From Bacteroidales bacterium (GTDB lineage: Bacteria > Bacteroidota > Bacteroidia > Bacteroidales > Bacteroidaceae): a DNA stretch of 9,839 nucleotides. Below, one piece after another: positions 1 to 5,731 of the stretch. The notes beneath the pieces were generated by a model, which worked only from the letters and a program-made list of their open reading frames with translations, did not search any database and was not told the DNA's origin. Location: positions 1 to 9,839 of the forward strand of contig SFCY01000085.1 in the NCBI GenBank assembly GCA_004558865.1, given 5' to 3'. The position numbers and the translations under genes are program-made. How positions within the stretch are numbered: the first letter of the stretch is position 1; each line of letters opens with the position of its first letter.

Positions 1-305
1 AGACTTGACGTTTTGAGACCGATAGATGCAGAAGACGACCGAAACGACAACTCCACTTTATCGATTATTCTATCAGCCTAATTTATAGAACCAGCCTTAG
101 GAGCGGCCATCGTGACAGAGGGGACGGTGCTGCCGTGGTGGGGGACAACTACTTCGACAAAGGCATTACCATCCGCAATGCGGACAATGACACCAAGGTG
201 GAATGAGACACCCACTACGCGTCAAAACGTTTCACGGGTGCGAGACGATGGATCTCTCCTTACATTCGACGACATTATTGCGACTGCAAGGAAGCCTGAG
301 GCTTG
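1..305. other. No intact gene; possible decayed coding fragment
   Basis: I see no intact gene here. On the + strand, bases 1-81 can be read as a short tail (RLDVLRPIDAEDD... ending in TAA). Bases about 120-209, in the frame of base 120, read GDGAAVVGDNYFDKGITIRN and on to a TGA at 207-209. That stretch uses the C-rich third positions (gac, aac, tac, ttc, acc, atc) of the real genes nearby, so it may be a leftover of a coding sequence in a shifted frame. The minus strand also has an open stretch there, so strand and reality are both uncertain. I do not recognise a family. Confidence 0.3.
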
Positions 306-1175
306 TTATAGCTTTTCTATTTCCGTTATGTCCAATCCTGTAATGTCGCTTATCAGTCCTGCCTCCATTCCCTTTGCCTTCATCTTTTGAGCCATCTCTC
401 TTTTCTCATCTGCGCGACCCTCTGCGCGACCCTCCGCGCGTCCCTCCATCTTGGCCGTGTCAAGCACATCGTTTTGCACCATGATGTTGTCGATATGGCG
501 GTCGTAGGCCTTGCGCTCGGCTTTGTCCATCTTCATGTATTGAAGTTTCTCACGGGCTTCCTGCAGTCCGGGAGCCGTGGTGTCGGGCTTGATGTGGCCG
601 CTCTTGAGGTAGTCAAGCCATTCCTCAAGGGGAGTCTTGGCCACCTTGTTGAACTCGTTGACCCGAATGATGAAGTATTCGGGGAATATTTCCTCGGGAG
701 TCTTGATCTTAATGATGCCCTTGTCGCGTGTGTTGATTTTCAGCGTGTCCTTGGTATGCACGCCCACCAATGAGGTCTGCCCATGGTAGAGATAGTCCGC
801 TCCCTGTCCCAAATCAAAATACAGGATGCTGATGGAATAGACCTTCCTCACCTTGTCGTATTTGTCGCCCAAGGAGATGTGCGTGGGAAAGGGCTGGAAG
901 CAATTGGCTACCAAATTCCAAAGATAATAGAGCTCGCGGATGGTCTGCACTTCTACAATGACCTCGTCGCCCTTGTTGTTAGCCGCTCTCAAGACGACAC
1001 ATCCGTAAGTGCTGTCACCTTTTATTTGGTTGCTCTCGCTTTCCAAGATCTCGATGATGTGTACAGGCTCATTCAGGAGAACCGTAATCAGACCCTCGAA
1101 CACGCCGAAGTTGGCCTTGTCGCGCAGCATGCGCTTGGCGGCCCAATCAAAACGGATGAAATTGTTGTCGTCCAT
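306..1175 (-). CDS. Rpn/PDDEXK_2-type PD-(D/E)XK nuclease-transposase family protein
   Basis: The product is 289 aa. It matches the Bacteroidetes branch of the PD-(D/E)XK nuclease family transposases (Rpn/PDDEXK_2), whose members nick DNA and promote RecA-independent recombination. Visible marks are the N-terminal MLRDKANFGVFEGLI and ESESNQ block (residues 16-50), the core beta strand VIVEVQ (72-77, E75-x-Q77), VYSISILYFDLG (112-123), FPEYFIIRVNEF (164-175), and a charged tail with EGRAEGRAEGRAD (244-256). In relatives as I remember them, an NRVD(I/L) motif lies 14 residues before the Glu; here the equivalent is GCVV, with V61 where the Asp should be, so catalysis is doubtful. The frame stays open to 1307, but ATG 1173-1175 is chosen because a promoter lies just upstream (1193-1228). 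No terminal inverted repeats or target duplications were seen, so this is a standalone gene rather than an IS. Confidence 0.88.
   Translation of the reverse strand: MDDNNFIRFDWAAKRMLRDKANFGVFEGLITVLLNEPVHIIEILESESNQIKGDSTYGCVVLRAANNKGDEVIVEVQTIRELYYLWNLVANCFQPFPTHISLGDKYDKVRKVYSISILYFDLGQGADYLYHGQTSLVGVHTKDTLKINTRDKGIIKIKTPEEIFPEYFIIRVNEFNKVAKTPLEEWLDYLKSGHIKPDTTAPGLQEAREKLQYMKMDKAERKAYDRHIDNIMVQNDVLDTAKMEGRAEGRAEGRADEKREMAQKMKAKGMEAGLISDITGLDITEIEKL
409..444. repeat. 12-bp tandem repeat, 3 units
   Basis: Three head-to-tail 12-bp units lie inside the Rpn-type gene: TCTGCGCGACCC at 409-420 and 421-432, then TCCGCGCGTCCC at 433-444 with two changes. On the minus strand they encode the EGRA repeats in the charged tail. 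Because the unit is a multiple of three, gain or loss of units changes length without breaking the frame. Confidence 0.85.
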
Positions 1176-1192
1176 ATCGTCGTCTTTTTGTG

Positions 1193-1228
1193 GCAAACTT
1201 ACGAAAAATAATTGAGAAATGAGACAAA
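1193..1228 (-). promoter_or_regulatory. Promoter of the Rpn-type gene
   Basis: Read on the minus strand, TTTGTC (1228-1223) is followed after 19 bases by CGTAAGTTTGC (1203-1193). The latter contains TAAGTTTG, an exact match to the Bacteroidetes -7 consensus TAnnTTTG. Measured from TTTG to TA, the gap is 23 bases, slightly longer than the usual 19-21. Transcription would begin near 1187, about 12 bases before ATG 1173-1175, which supports that start. Confidence 0.6.
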
Positions 1229-1432
1229 CAACGGACAATTCTTCTTCGGAAGGACAGAAAACGCGCCCACACAACTTGTGTGCTCTTTGCGAGCTACGCA
1301 CTGCCATGGATCATGAAGTAGCCTCGAAGAGAGGCTTTGCGGCGCATCGACCCAATCGATTTGACTAACATTTACTGGAAAACCAGCAAAAAGACTAAAA
1401 TATGGGACAAACAGCAAAAAAAGTGCGTTTTC

Positions 1433-1465
1433 TTTGTGTGTTTTGGAAATCTTTATATATATTTG
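1433..1465 (+). promoter_or_regulatory. Promoter of the secreted BIG2-like protein gene
   Basis: TTTG at 1433-1436, 21 bases, then TATATTTG at 1458-1465 gives an exact TTTG-N21-TAnnTTTG Bacteroidetes promoter. Transcription would begin near 1472 and leave a leader of about 157 bases before ATG 1629. The leader can form small stems (AAGCCC near 1480 with GGGCTT near 1500), but I recognise no riboswitch. Between 1229 and 1432 I see only a 6-bp hairpin (AGCCTC/GAGGCT, 1320-1336) and no gene. Confidence 0.65.
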
Positions 1466-1628
1466 CATCGAAAACAAGCCCTTACCCCAAAAAACGGGGC
1501 TTTCAGTCGTAAGCTGTCGCCCCACCGACTATCAAGACTGCAATCGATCCCCGCGAGTCTCGCACCCGCTCCCCTCTACACTATTTGACAAGTACGAATC
1601 AATCTTATATTCACTAAAAATATTCAAC

Positions 1629-3239
1629 ATGGTAAAAATTTTACATTACTACCTTTTGACACTCATGCTCCTGATGCTTAGCATAGGAGCAAGAGCAGAG
1701 GACAAGACTGTCACGATTAACAAGGATGACCTTGTTGCTGACAAGACCGCAACCAGTCTGACAAAAGAGGGAATCACGATTTCTATCGACAAAGGTTCTT
1801 TAAACAACGGTGTGCAGTATTTTCGAGTTTATAGCAAGGGTACGATTACCATTTCATGCTCAGCAGGAAACATAACGAAGATTACCTTCACTACTACATA
1901 TTCTACAGCCGGACCGGACCGATTAAGCTTATCTGTCGGGGGGGGGGGGCAATACACCAAAAGCACCACTAAGGGCGAATGGGTAGGCGACGCAACTACG
2001 GTTTCTTTCAGAAACATTACTTCTAAGCAAGCTAAAATAGAAGAAATAGTAGTGACCTATTCTACTGGCTCCAGCGCAAAGCAAGAGCCTAATTTAGCAT
2101 TCTCCACTCAGACAGCCACAGCCGCTCTTGGCTTGCCTTTTACTGCGCCCACACTGACCAAGCCCGAGAACTTGGCCGTTTCTTATTCATCTTCCAACAC
2201 CAATGTGGCTACGGTGAATGCATCTACCGGCGAGGTGACTGCCCTCTCTGCAGGAACAACCACCATCACGGCCAAGTCGGAAGAAACCGACACCTATCTT
2301 GCCGGTGAGGCTTCCTACACACTCACTGTTTTGGCACTTACAGGAAATGGGAGCGTCGACTATCCTTATACCGTTGCTGATTTGAAGGCATTGGCAGCTG
2401 CAGATATGCTTCCAACAAGTCCTGTCTCCGTGAAAGGCATCATCTCTTCAGTATATAGTTTTTATTATGGCGCAATGTACTACTATATATCCGATGACGA
2501 CGCCACAGCCAATCAACTGCTTGTAGCCGGCTATAACTTGGGTGGCATCCGTTTCAGTGCAAAGGAGGATTTGATGGTTGGCTCTAAGGTCATTTTGACA
2601 GGCACACCCTATGACATGTCAGAATTCGACTACGATGAACTCACCAGCATCGAGGTTCCCGTTTCCATCGTCGACGGAGAGTATGCCACCTTCTATTATG
2701 GCGGTTTCAACCTAAAGGTTCCGGCCGGTGTCACCGCGACCACCTACAGCTACGCCAACAATGCGCTCACCACAAGCAAGACCTACAACGAGGGCGACGT
2801 GATTCCCGCCAAGACACCCGTCGTGCTGAAGGCAAACGAGGGCGACTACTTCTTTGCCGGCACCACCGAGACGGGGGAGAGGCCCACCGCCACCAACCTC
2901 CACGGCTCCGACGTTGAAACATGGACCAACGTGGAGGGCATGGGCAAATACTATATGCTGAGCCTCAACGCACAGAGCGACCCCGCAAGCATCGGCTTCT
3001 ACTGGGGCGCAGATGGTGGCGGCGCGTTCACAAGCAAAGCCCACAAGGCCTACCTCGCCCTGCCCGCCTCGGCAAATGTGAAGGGCTTCGCATTCAACGA
3101 TGTCACCAACGGCATCACGGCCAAGACCACCACGGAGCAAGCCGACGCTCCCGTCTACTCCCTTACGGGCCTTCGCATGAGCGGGCCGCTGCCCGCCGGC
3201 GTCTACGTGAGGAACGGCAAGAAATTCATTGTGAAATAA
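1629..3239 (+). CDS. Secreted multi-domain protein with BIG2-like domain and type IX-like C-terminus
   Basis: The product is 536 aa. The start at 1629 is chosen over the upstream open frame (from 1434) because it begins a clear signal peptide: MVKILHYY, a leucine-rich core, then ARA before EDK (cleavage about residue 23/24). Residues 25-146 are beta-rich and may form a jelly-roll. Residues 153-235 look like a bacterial Ig-like BIG2 domain (VSYSSSNTNVATVN, GEVTALSAGTTTITA). Residues 238-345 (GSVDYPYTVADLKAL, VSVKGIISSVY, VILTGT) resemble the OB-fold-like domain of Prevotella surface proteins. Residues 350-495 form another beta-rich block. The end, VYSLTGLRM...AGVYVRNGKKFIVK (509-536), is the short sorting-domain-like tail typical of Prevotella, suggesting export by the type IX system. 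No enzymatic motif is visible, so adhesion or surface binding is inferred. A 12-G run encodes four Gly at 104-107. Codons shift from AT-rich at the 5' end to GC-rich at the 3' end. Confidence 0.88.
   Translation: MVKILHYYLLTLMLLMLSIGARAEDKTVTINKDDLVADKTATSLTKEGITISIDKGSLNNGVQYFRVYSKGTITISCSAGNITKITFTTTYSTAGPDRLSLSVGGGGQYTKSTTKGEWVGDATTVSFRNITSKQAKIEEIVVTYSTGSSAKQEPNLAFSTQTATAALGLPFTAPTLTKPENLAVSYSSSNTNVATVNASTGEVTALSAGTTTITAKSEETDTYLAGEASYTLTVLALTGNGSVDYPYTVADLKALAAADMLPTSPVSVKGIISSVYSFYYGAMYYYISDDDATANQLLVAGYNLGGIRFSAKEDLMVGSKVILTGTPYDMSEFDYDELTSIEVPVSIVDGEYATFYYGGFNLKVPAGVTATTYSYANNALTTSKTYNEGDVIPAKTPVVLKANEGDYFFAGTTETGERPTATNLHGSDVETWTNVEGMGKYYMLSLNAQSDPASIGFYWGADGGGAFTSKAHKAYLALPASANVKGFAFNDVTNGITAKTTTEQADAPVYSLTGLRMSGPLPAGVYVRNGKKFIVK
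1938..1949 (+). repeat. G12 homopolymer inside the secreted protein gene
   Basis: Twelve consecutive G lie within the coding sequence and encode Gly104-Gly107. The present length keeps the frame open. With eleven G the frame meets TAG within 13 codons (at the tag of gggtaggcg, near 1982); with thirteen G it meets TAA within about 8 codons (near 1970). Loss or gain of one G therefore turns the gene off at once. Confidence 0.95.
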
Positions 3240-3268
3240 CCAACCTATTTAATTGCATAAAACCAAAT

Positions 3269-3448
3269 ATGAAGAAGACATATATCCAGCCTACACTACG
3301 CATCAAAGAATTGGGAACTGAAGAGATGATCGCTGAAAGCATGATACATGAGGGAACCGGCGACGGAATACAGAAAGTGCCGGGATTGAGGCCTGAATCG
3401 GAAGACGAGTCCTCCACACTGCCCCAGGCTCCCAACCTTTGGGAGTAA
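3269..3448 (+). CDS. Small acidic peptide of 59 aa, MKKTYI...LWE type
   Basis: The product starts MKKTYIQPTLRIKELGTEEM, has a middle AESMIHEGTGDG, and ends in an acidic stretch closing with LPQAPNLWE. Prevotella genomes hold many short orphan peptides of this plan: basic MKKxYIxP start, variable middle, acidic tail, LW(D)E end. Their role is not known to me. There is no signal peptide, membrane segment or cysteine. ATG 3269 lies 29 bases after the stop of the secreted protein gene on the same strand, with no promoter visible between, so the two are probably co-transcribed. The reading frame is also open far upstream of 3269, but that part is an out-of-frame shadow of the larger gene. The plan recalls a precursor peptide, but no maturation enzyme or transporter gene is nearby. 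Confidence 0.65.
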   Translation: MKKTYIQPTLRIKELGTEEMIAESMIHEGTGDGIQKVPGLRPESEDESSTLPQAPNLWE

Positions 3449-3482
3449 TCCCCAAGCCATTCCACGGGATGACATACGGCAA

Positions 3483-3516
3483 GCGGGGGCGAACGCCACA
3501 GGGCGTTCGCCCCCGC
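3483..3516. terminator. 15-bp GC-rich hairpin between convergent genes
   Basis: GCGGGGGCGAACGCC (3483-3497) is the exact reverse complement of 3502-3516, with a four-base loop ACAG. It sits between the 59-aa peptide gene and the convergent LuxR-type gene, where a bidirectional terminator would be expected. No run of T follows on either strand, so it is not a standard intrinsic terminator. It could instead be a dispersed palindromic element or a stem that protects the 3' end of a transcript. Confidence 0.55.
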
Positions 3517-3622
3517 CGTCAGTTTCAGCGATGGGGGGCGCAGTGGGATGTGGCCTTTGGATTCTTGCGTCTTTGCGAGAGAAATCTCCATACAGAAGCG
3601 GCTGGGGCATTTCACCCACAGC

Positions 3623-4366
3623 TCAAATGATTCCCAGCGTCTCGGCCCTGTGGCAAGCTGCTATCGAATTGGAACAATGGAGTTTGTCGAGAATGTTCTG
3701 CCGATGTCTGTTGACTGTGAAAATGCTGATGGAAAGACGGTCGGCTATCATCTTGCTTGACAGTCCCTGACGGATCAAGCGGAGCACGTCCTTCTCCCTG
3801 CTGCTGAGGATATGATGCAGAGTGGCAGTGGAGACGGGGATAAGCGTGCCGCTCGCCGTATTGAGGATGCAGTCGCCACTGGGCAAGGAAGGCATGAGAG
3901 AATACAGACAAAGGGCAAGCCACACCTTGTTGTCGTCTGAGAAGAAGTATCTGATGCGATGCACGACGGTGAGCCATCGCCCCTTTGCGTCGTTCATTCT
4001 CAGTGTTCCCACAAACAGGCAGTCGGAGGCCTCCGCAGGTGGCAGCTCCTTGACAAAACGGTAGAAATGCAGCTCTCCCAATTGCTTCCTCACGAAGTCG
4101 TCGGGATGGATGTGGCAGAAAATCTCCTCTTCCCAGATGGAATCCAGCACATGGTGGTCGCCTTTTCTCGCAATGCCCAACCGCTCGCCCAATCCTCCGT
4201 AGAAGACGTGGCTGACACAGGTCTCCAAGTTGCTCACCACGGCGATGGCATTCTCGGCGAGGGCGTATGCCTCTCCTATGGAAAGGAACTTTTCCATCCC
4301 CTCCGCATCCCTGTGCTTGTAATCCTGTGAAAGAAGCTGCTTGCTGAGCCGTTGGTCTATATCCAT
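3623..4366 (-). CDS. LuxR-type transcriptional regulator with PAS-like N-terminal domain
   Basis: The product is 247 aa. Residues 187-247 are a LuxR/GerE helix-turn-helix: ILSSREKDVLRLIRQGLSSK, then MIADRLSISIFTVNRHRQNI and LDKL, with the usual order of recognition helix (IFTVNRHRQNIL). Residues about 40-160 resemble the PAS-like sensory fold of orphan Bacteroidetes LuxR regulators, with the IHPDD motif at 86-90 and a G-R-W strand followed by R-I-R-Y near 129-140. There is no receiver domain or conserved phospho-acceptor Asp, so it probably senses a ligand or partner directly. It is divergent from the DUF1349 gene and shares a 76-bp gap with two palindromes, so it likely controls that gene and itself. 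The signal is unknown. The start at 4366 gives a full-length N-terminus. Confidence 0.9.
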   Translation of the reverse strand: MDIDQRLSKQLLSQDYKHRDAEGMEKFLSIGEAYALAENAIAVVSNLETCVSHVFYGGLGERLGIARKGDHHVLDSIWEEEIFCHIHPDDFVRKQLGELHFYRFVKELPPAEASDCLFVGTLRMNDAKGRWLTVVHRIRYFFSDDNKVWLALCLYSLMPSLPSGDCILNTASGTLIPVSTATLHHILSSREKDVLRLIRQGLSSKMIADRLSISIFTVNRHRQNILDKLHCSNSIAACHRAETLGII

Positions 4367-4391
4367 CGCCTGAAATGGTTATTATTAGTTA

Positions 4392-4408
4392 TTGCAGGAT
4401 TCCTGCAA
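4392..4408. promoter_or_regulatory. 17-bp perfect palindrome, candidate operator
   Basis: TTGCAGGA-T-TCCTGCAA has perfect 8-bp arms around one central base. It contains the -33 TTG (4392-4394) of the promoter reading toward the DUF1349 gene and lies just inside the leader of the LuxR-type gene. A dimeric regulator bound here would block both directions. The divergent LuxR-type protein is the obvious candidate; this is inference. Confidence 0.6.
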
Positions 4409-4422
4409 ACCCTTTACCTTTG
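4392..4422 (+). promoter_or_regulatory. Promoter of the DUF1349 gene
   Basis: TTG at 4392-4394, 20 bases, then TACCTTTG at 4415-4422 fits the Bacteroidetes consensus with exact spacing. Transcription would begin near 4429, about 14 bases before ATG 4443. Confidence 0.65.
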
Positions 4423-4431
4423 CAAAGGTAA
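4414..4431. promoter_or_regulatory. 18-bp perfect palindrome carrying a -7 element on each strand
   Basis: TTACCTTTGCAAAGGTAA is its own reverse complement, so TACCTTTG, an exact TAnnTTTG -7 element, is present on both strands (4415-4422 on +, 4430-4423 on -). The + copy has a correctly spaced -33 TTG. The - copy would start the LuxR-type transcript near 4416, but its nearest TTG on that strand (4461-4459) is 28 bases away, so that direction is probably weak or needs activation. Confidence 0.6.
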
Positions 4432-4442
4432 TAAAAATATAT

Positions 4443-5096
4443 ATGAATAAAGCTATTTCAATCTTTTTCTGCTCACTGCTCAGTGTTGCGGCGAGCGCGC
4501 AGACCCTGACAAGCATGCAGTGGTTCAACGAGCCTGACCACTGGGCGGTCCAGGGCAAGTCACTTACCATGGACGTTCCGGGTCACTGCGACTACTGGCG
4601 CATATCGCACTATGGGTTCACCGTGGACGACGCACCTTTTGTCTACGCCACATACGGCGGTGAGTTCGAGGCCAAGGTTAGGATTTCGGGCGATTACAAG
4701 GTGAGATTCGACCAGGCCTGCCTGATGGTGCGCATCGACAAGGAGAACTATCTCAAGGCGGGCATAGAATACGTTGACGGCAAATACCACTTGAGCTGCG
4801 TTGTGACCCACCACACGAGCGACTGGAGCGTCATAGAACTGGACCATCCTGTGGATTTCGTATGGATAAAAGCGGTGCGCCGCTTGGATGCCATTGAGAT
4901 ATTCTATTCCTTTGACGACAAGAACTACACCCTCATGCGAAACTGCTGGATGCAGGACAACACCCCTGTGCAGGTGGGGCTTGCGGCGGCAAGCCCGGAC
5001 GGTGACGGCTTCACGGCGCGTTTTGACGACTTCAAGGTGAGGCATCTTCCAGACCAGCGCAGGCTGGAATGGCTGAAGGCAAACAGCGGGAAATAA
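4443..5096 (+). CDS. Secreted DUF1349 (concanavalin-A-like) protein
   Basis: The product is 217 aa, with a signal peptide MNKAISIFFCSLLSVAASA cut before Q20. The rest is one DUF1349 domain, a concanavalin A-like beta sandwich. Family marks are D50-Y-W with H56-Y-G-F (residues 50-59), GGEFEAKV (72-79), FDQACLMVRIDKENYLKAGIEY (89-110), VVTHHTSDWSV (120-130), I151-E-I-F-Y-S-F, and VGLAAASPDGDGFTARFDDF (178-197). Such proteins probably bind or process carbohydrate, but no reaction is established for stand-alone members; an older label links them to enolase regulation. There is no lipobox or C-terminal sorting domain, so a periplasmic or soluble location is likely. The gene is divergent from the LuxR-type regulator, which probably controls it. 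The frame is open upstream to 4392, but the promoter at 4392-4422 and the signal peptide fix the start at 4443. Confidence 0.9.
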   Translation: MNKAISIFFCSLLSVAASAQTLTSMQWFNEPDHWAVQGKSLTMDVPGHCDYWRISHYGFTVDDAPFVYATYGGEFEAKVRISGDYKVRFDQACLMVRIDKENYLKAGIEYVDGKYHLSCVVTHHTSDWSVIELDHPVDFVWIKAVRRLDAIEIFYSFDDKNYTLMRNCWMQDNTPVQVGLAAASPDGDGFTARFDDFKVRHLPDQRRLEWLKANSGK

Positions 5097-5271
5097 GCGG
5101 CGTTAGCTTCCAGCTATCGAGCCTAAAGAAATGGTCAGGGTGAAGGTGTTGTACTCCTAAACAAAGGAACTTTGCGATGGATTTAGGTCTCTTCTGACAA
5201 AAGACACTTGAATCCTATTGGAGGCATTACGCCCTGAGCAATAAAAGCATACCGCTCTTACGCCATTATAA

Positions 5272-5302
5272 AAGCAAGGAGCAGCATCTCTGCCCCTTGC
5301 TT
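5272..5302 (-). terminator. Hairpin with T tract in the minus direction
   Basis: AAGCAAGG (5272-5279) pairs exactly with CCTTGCTT (5295-5302); inside, after one mismatch, GCAG (5281-5284) pairs with CTGC (5290-5293) around a CATCT loop. Read on the minus strand the stem runs into CTTTTATAA, a short T tract, so it works best as a terminator for minus-strand transcription. It sits 38 bases past the stop of the sorting-domain remnant and was probably the terminator of that gene. Between 5097 and 5271 I see nothing else that I can support. Confidence 0.5.
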
Positions 5303-5339
5303 CATATCTATTGGCATTTGTTCCAACTAATGATTGTCA

Positions 5340-5522
5340 TCATTTGACAACAAACTTCGCAACCAATTTCCTGCCATAGGCGTTTGCCTTAATGATATAA
5401 ACCCCTTCGGCAAGCTGTGGAAGATTGACTTCTCTTTCACCGTGAAGCCTTGCAACGGTTTTCCCTGTTGCGGACACAATAAGGGCATCTGTGTATTCGC
5501 CCTTGATGACCGGAAGAGCATG
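5340..5522 (-). pseudogene. C-terminal remnant of a type IX secretion cargo gene
   Basis: On the minus strand an open stretch of 60 codons ends at TGA 5342-5340. It reads ...DALIVSATGKTVARL, then E-V-N-L-P-Q-LAEGVYIIKA and GRKLVAKFVVK. This is the classic type A sorting domain of the type IX system: a strand with S-A-T-G-K, an N-L-x-x-L-x-x-G-V-Y turn, then a K-F-x-V-K end. Upstream in frame there is a TAG (5525-5523), no ATG begins a full protein, and no further similarity is visible in any frame. The cargo body has therefore been lost, probably by deletion, and the promoter of the Crp/Fnr gene now lies only about 30 bases beyond the break. Only the C-terminal domain and the terminator remain. 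Confidence 0.7.
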
Positions 5523-5555
5523 CTAAGAATGGAGTGGCGCATTTCAGCCTAAAAT

Positions 5556-5587
5556 TTTGGCCATCTCGGGAAATCCAATTACTTTTG
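5556..5587 (+). promoter_or_regulatory. Promoter of the Crp/Fnr-family gene
   Basis: TTTG at 5556-5559, 20 bases, then TACTTTTG at 5580-5587 is an exact TTTG-N20-TAnnTTTG match. Transcription would begin near 5594. This rules out the longer frame from 5534 as the coding start, leaves a leader of about 138 bases before ATG 5732, and makes the in-frame ATG at 5594 unlikely. Confidence 0.65.
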
Positions 5588-5731
5588 CATTCCATGGGTT
5601 TCCCGTTAGGGCTTGCAAGTACGATTGTCAGACCGTGGAGGATGCGACTCCCATGCAGGGAAAGCCGCGGCCTCACACAAGCAAAAGCCAGACTGGGGAA
5701 AGAGAGGGAGACCACTGAAAGAATCTTTGAA

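Noticed and set aside
306..1175. Rpn-type gene as part of an insertion sequence
   Set aside because: No flanking terminal inverted repeats or target-site duplications are visible; the family name transposase is historical.
1176..1307. Longer N-terminus for the Rpn-type protein
   Set aside because: The extension overlaps the promoter at 1193-1228 and lacks similarity to the family.
1629..3239. Lipoprotein export of the two secreted proteins
   Set aside because: Neither signal peptide has a lipobox Cys at the cleavage site; the Cys at residue 10 of the DUF1349 protein sits in a hydrophobic core that is too short.
5534..5731. Longer N-terminus for the Crp/Fnr protein
   Set aside because: The extension starts before the promoter at 5556-5587 and its residues do not resemble the family; ATG 5732 begins the usual N-terminus.
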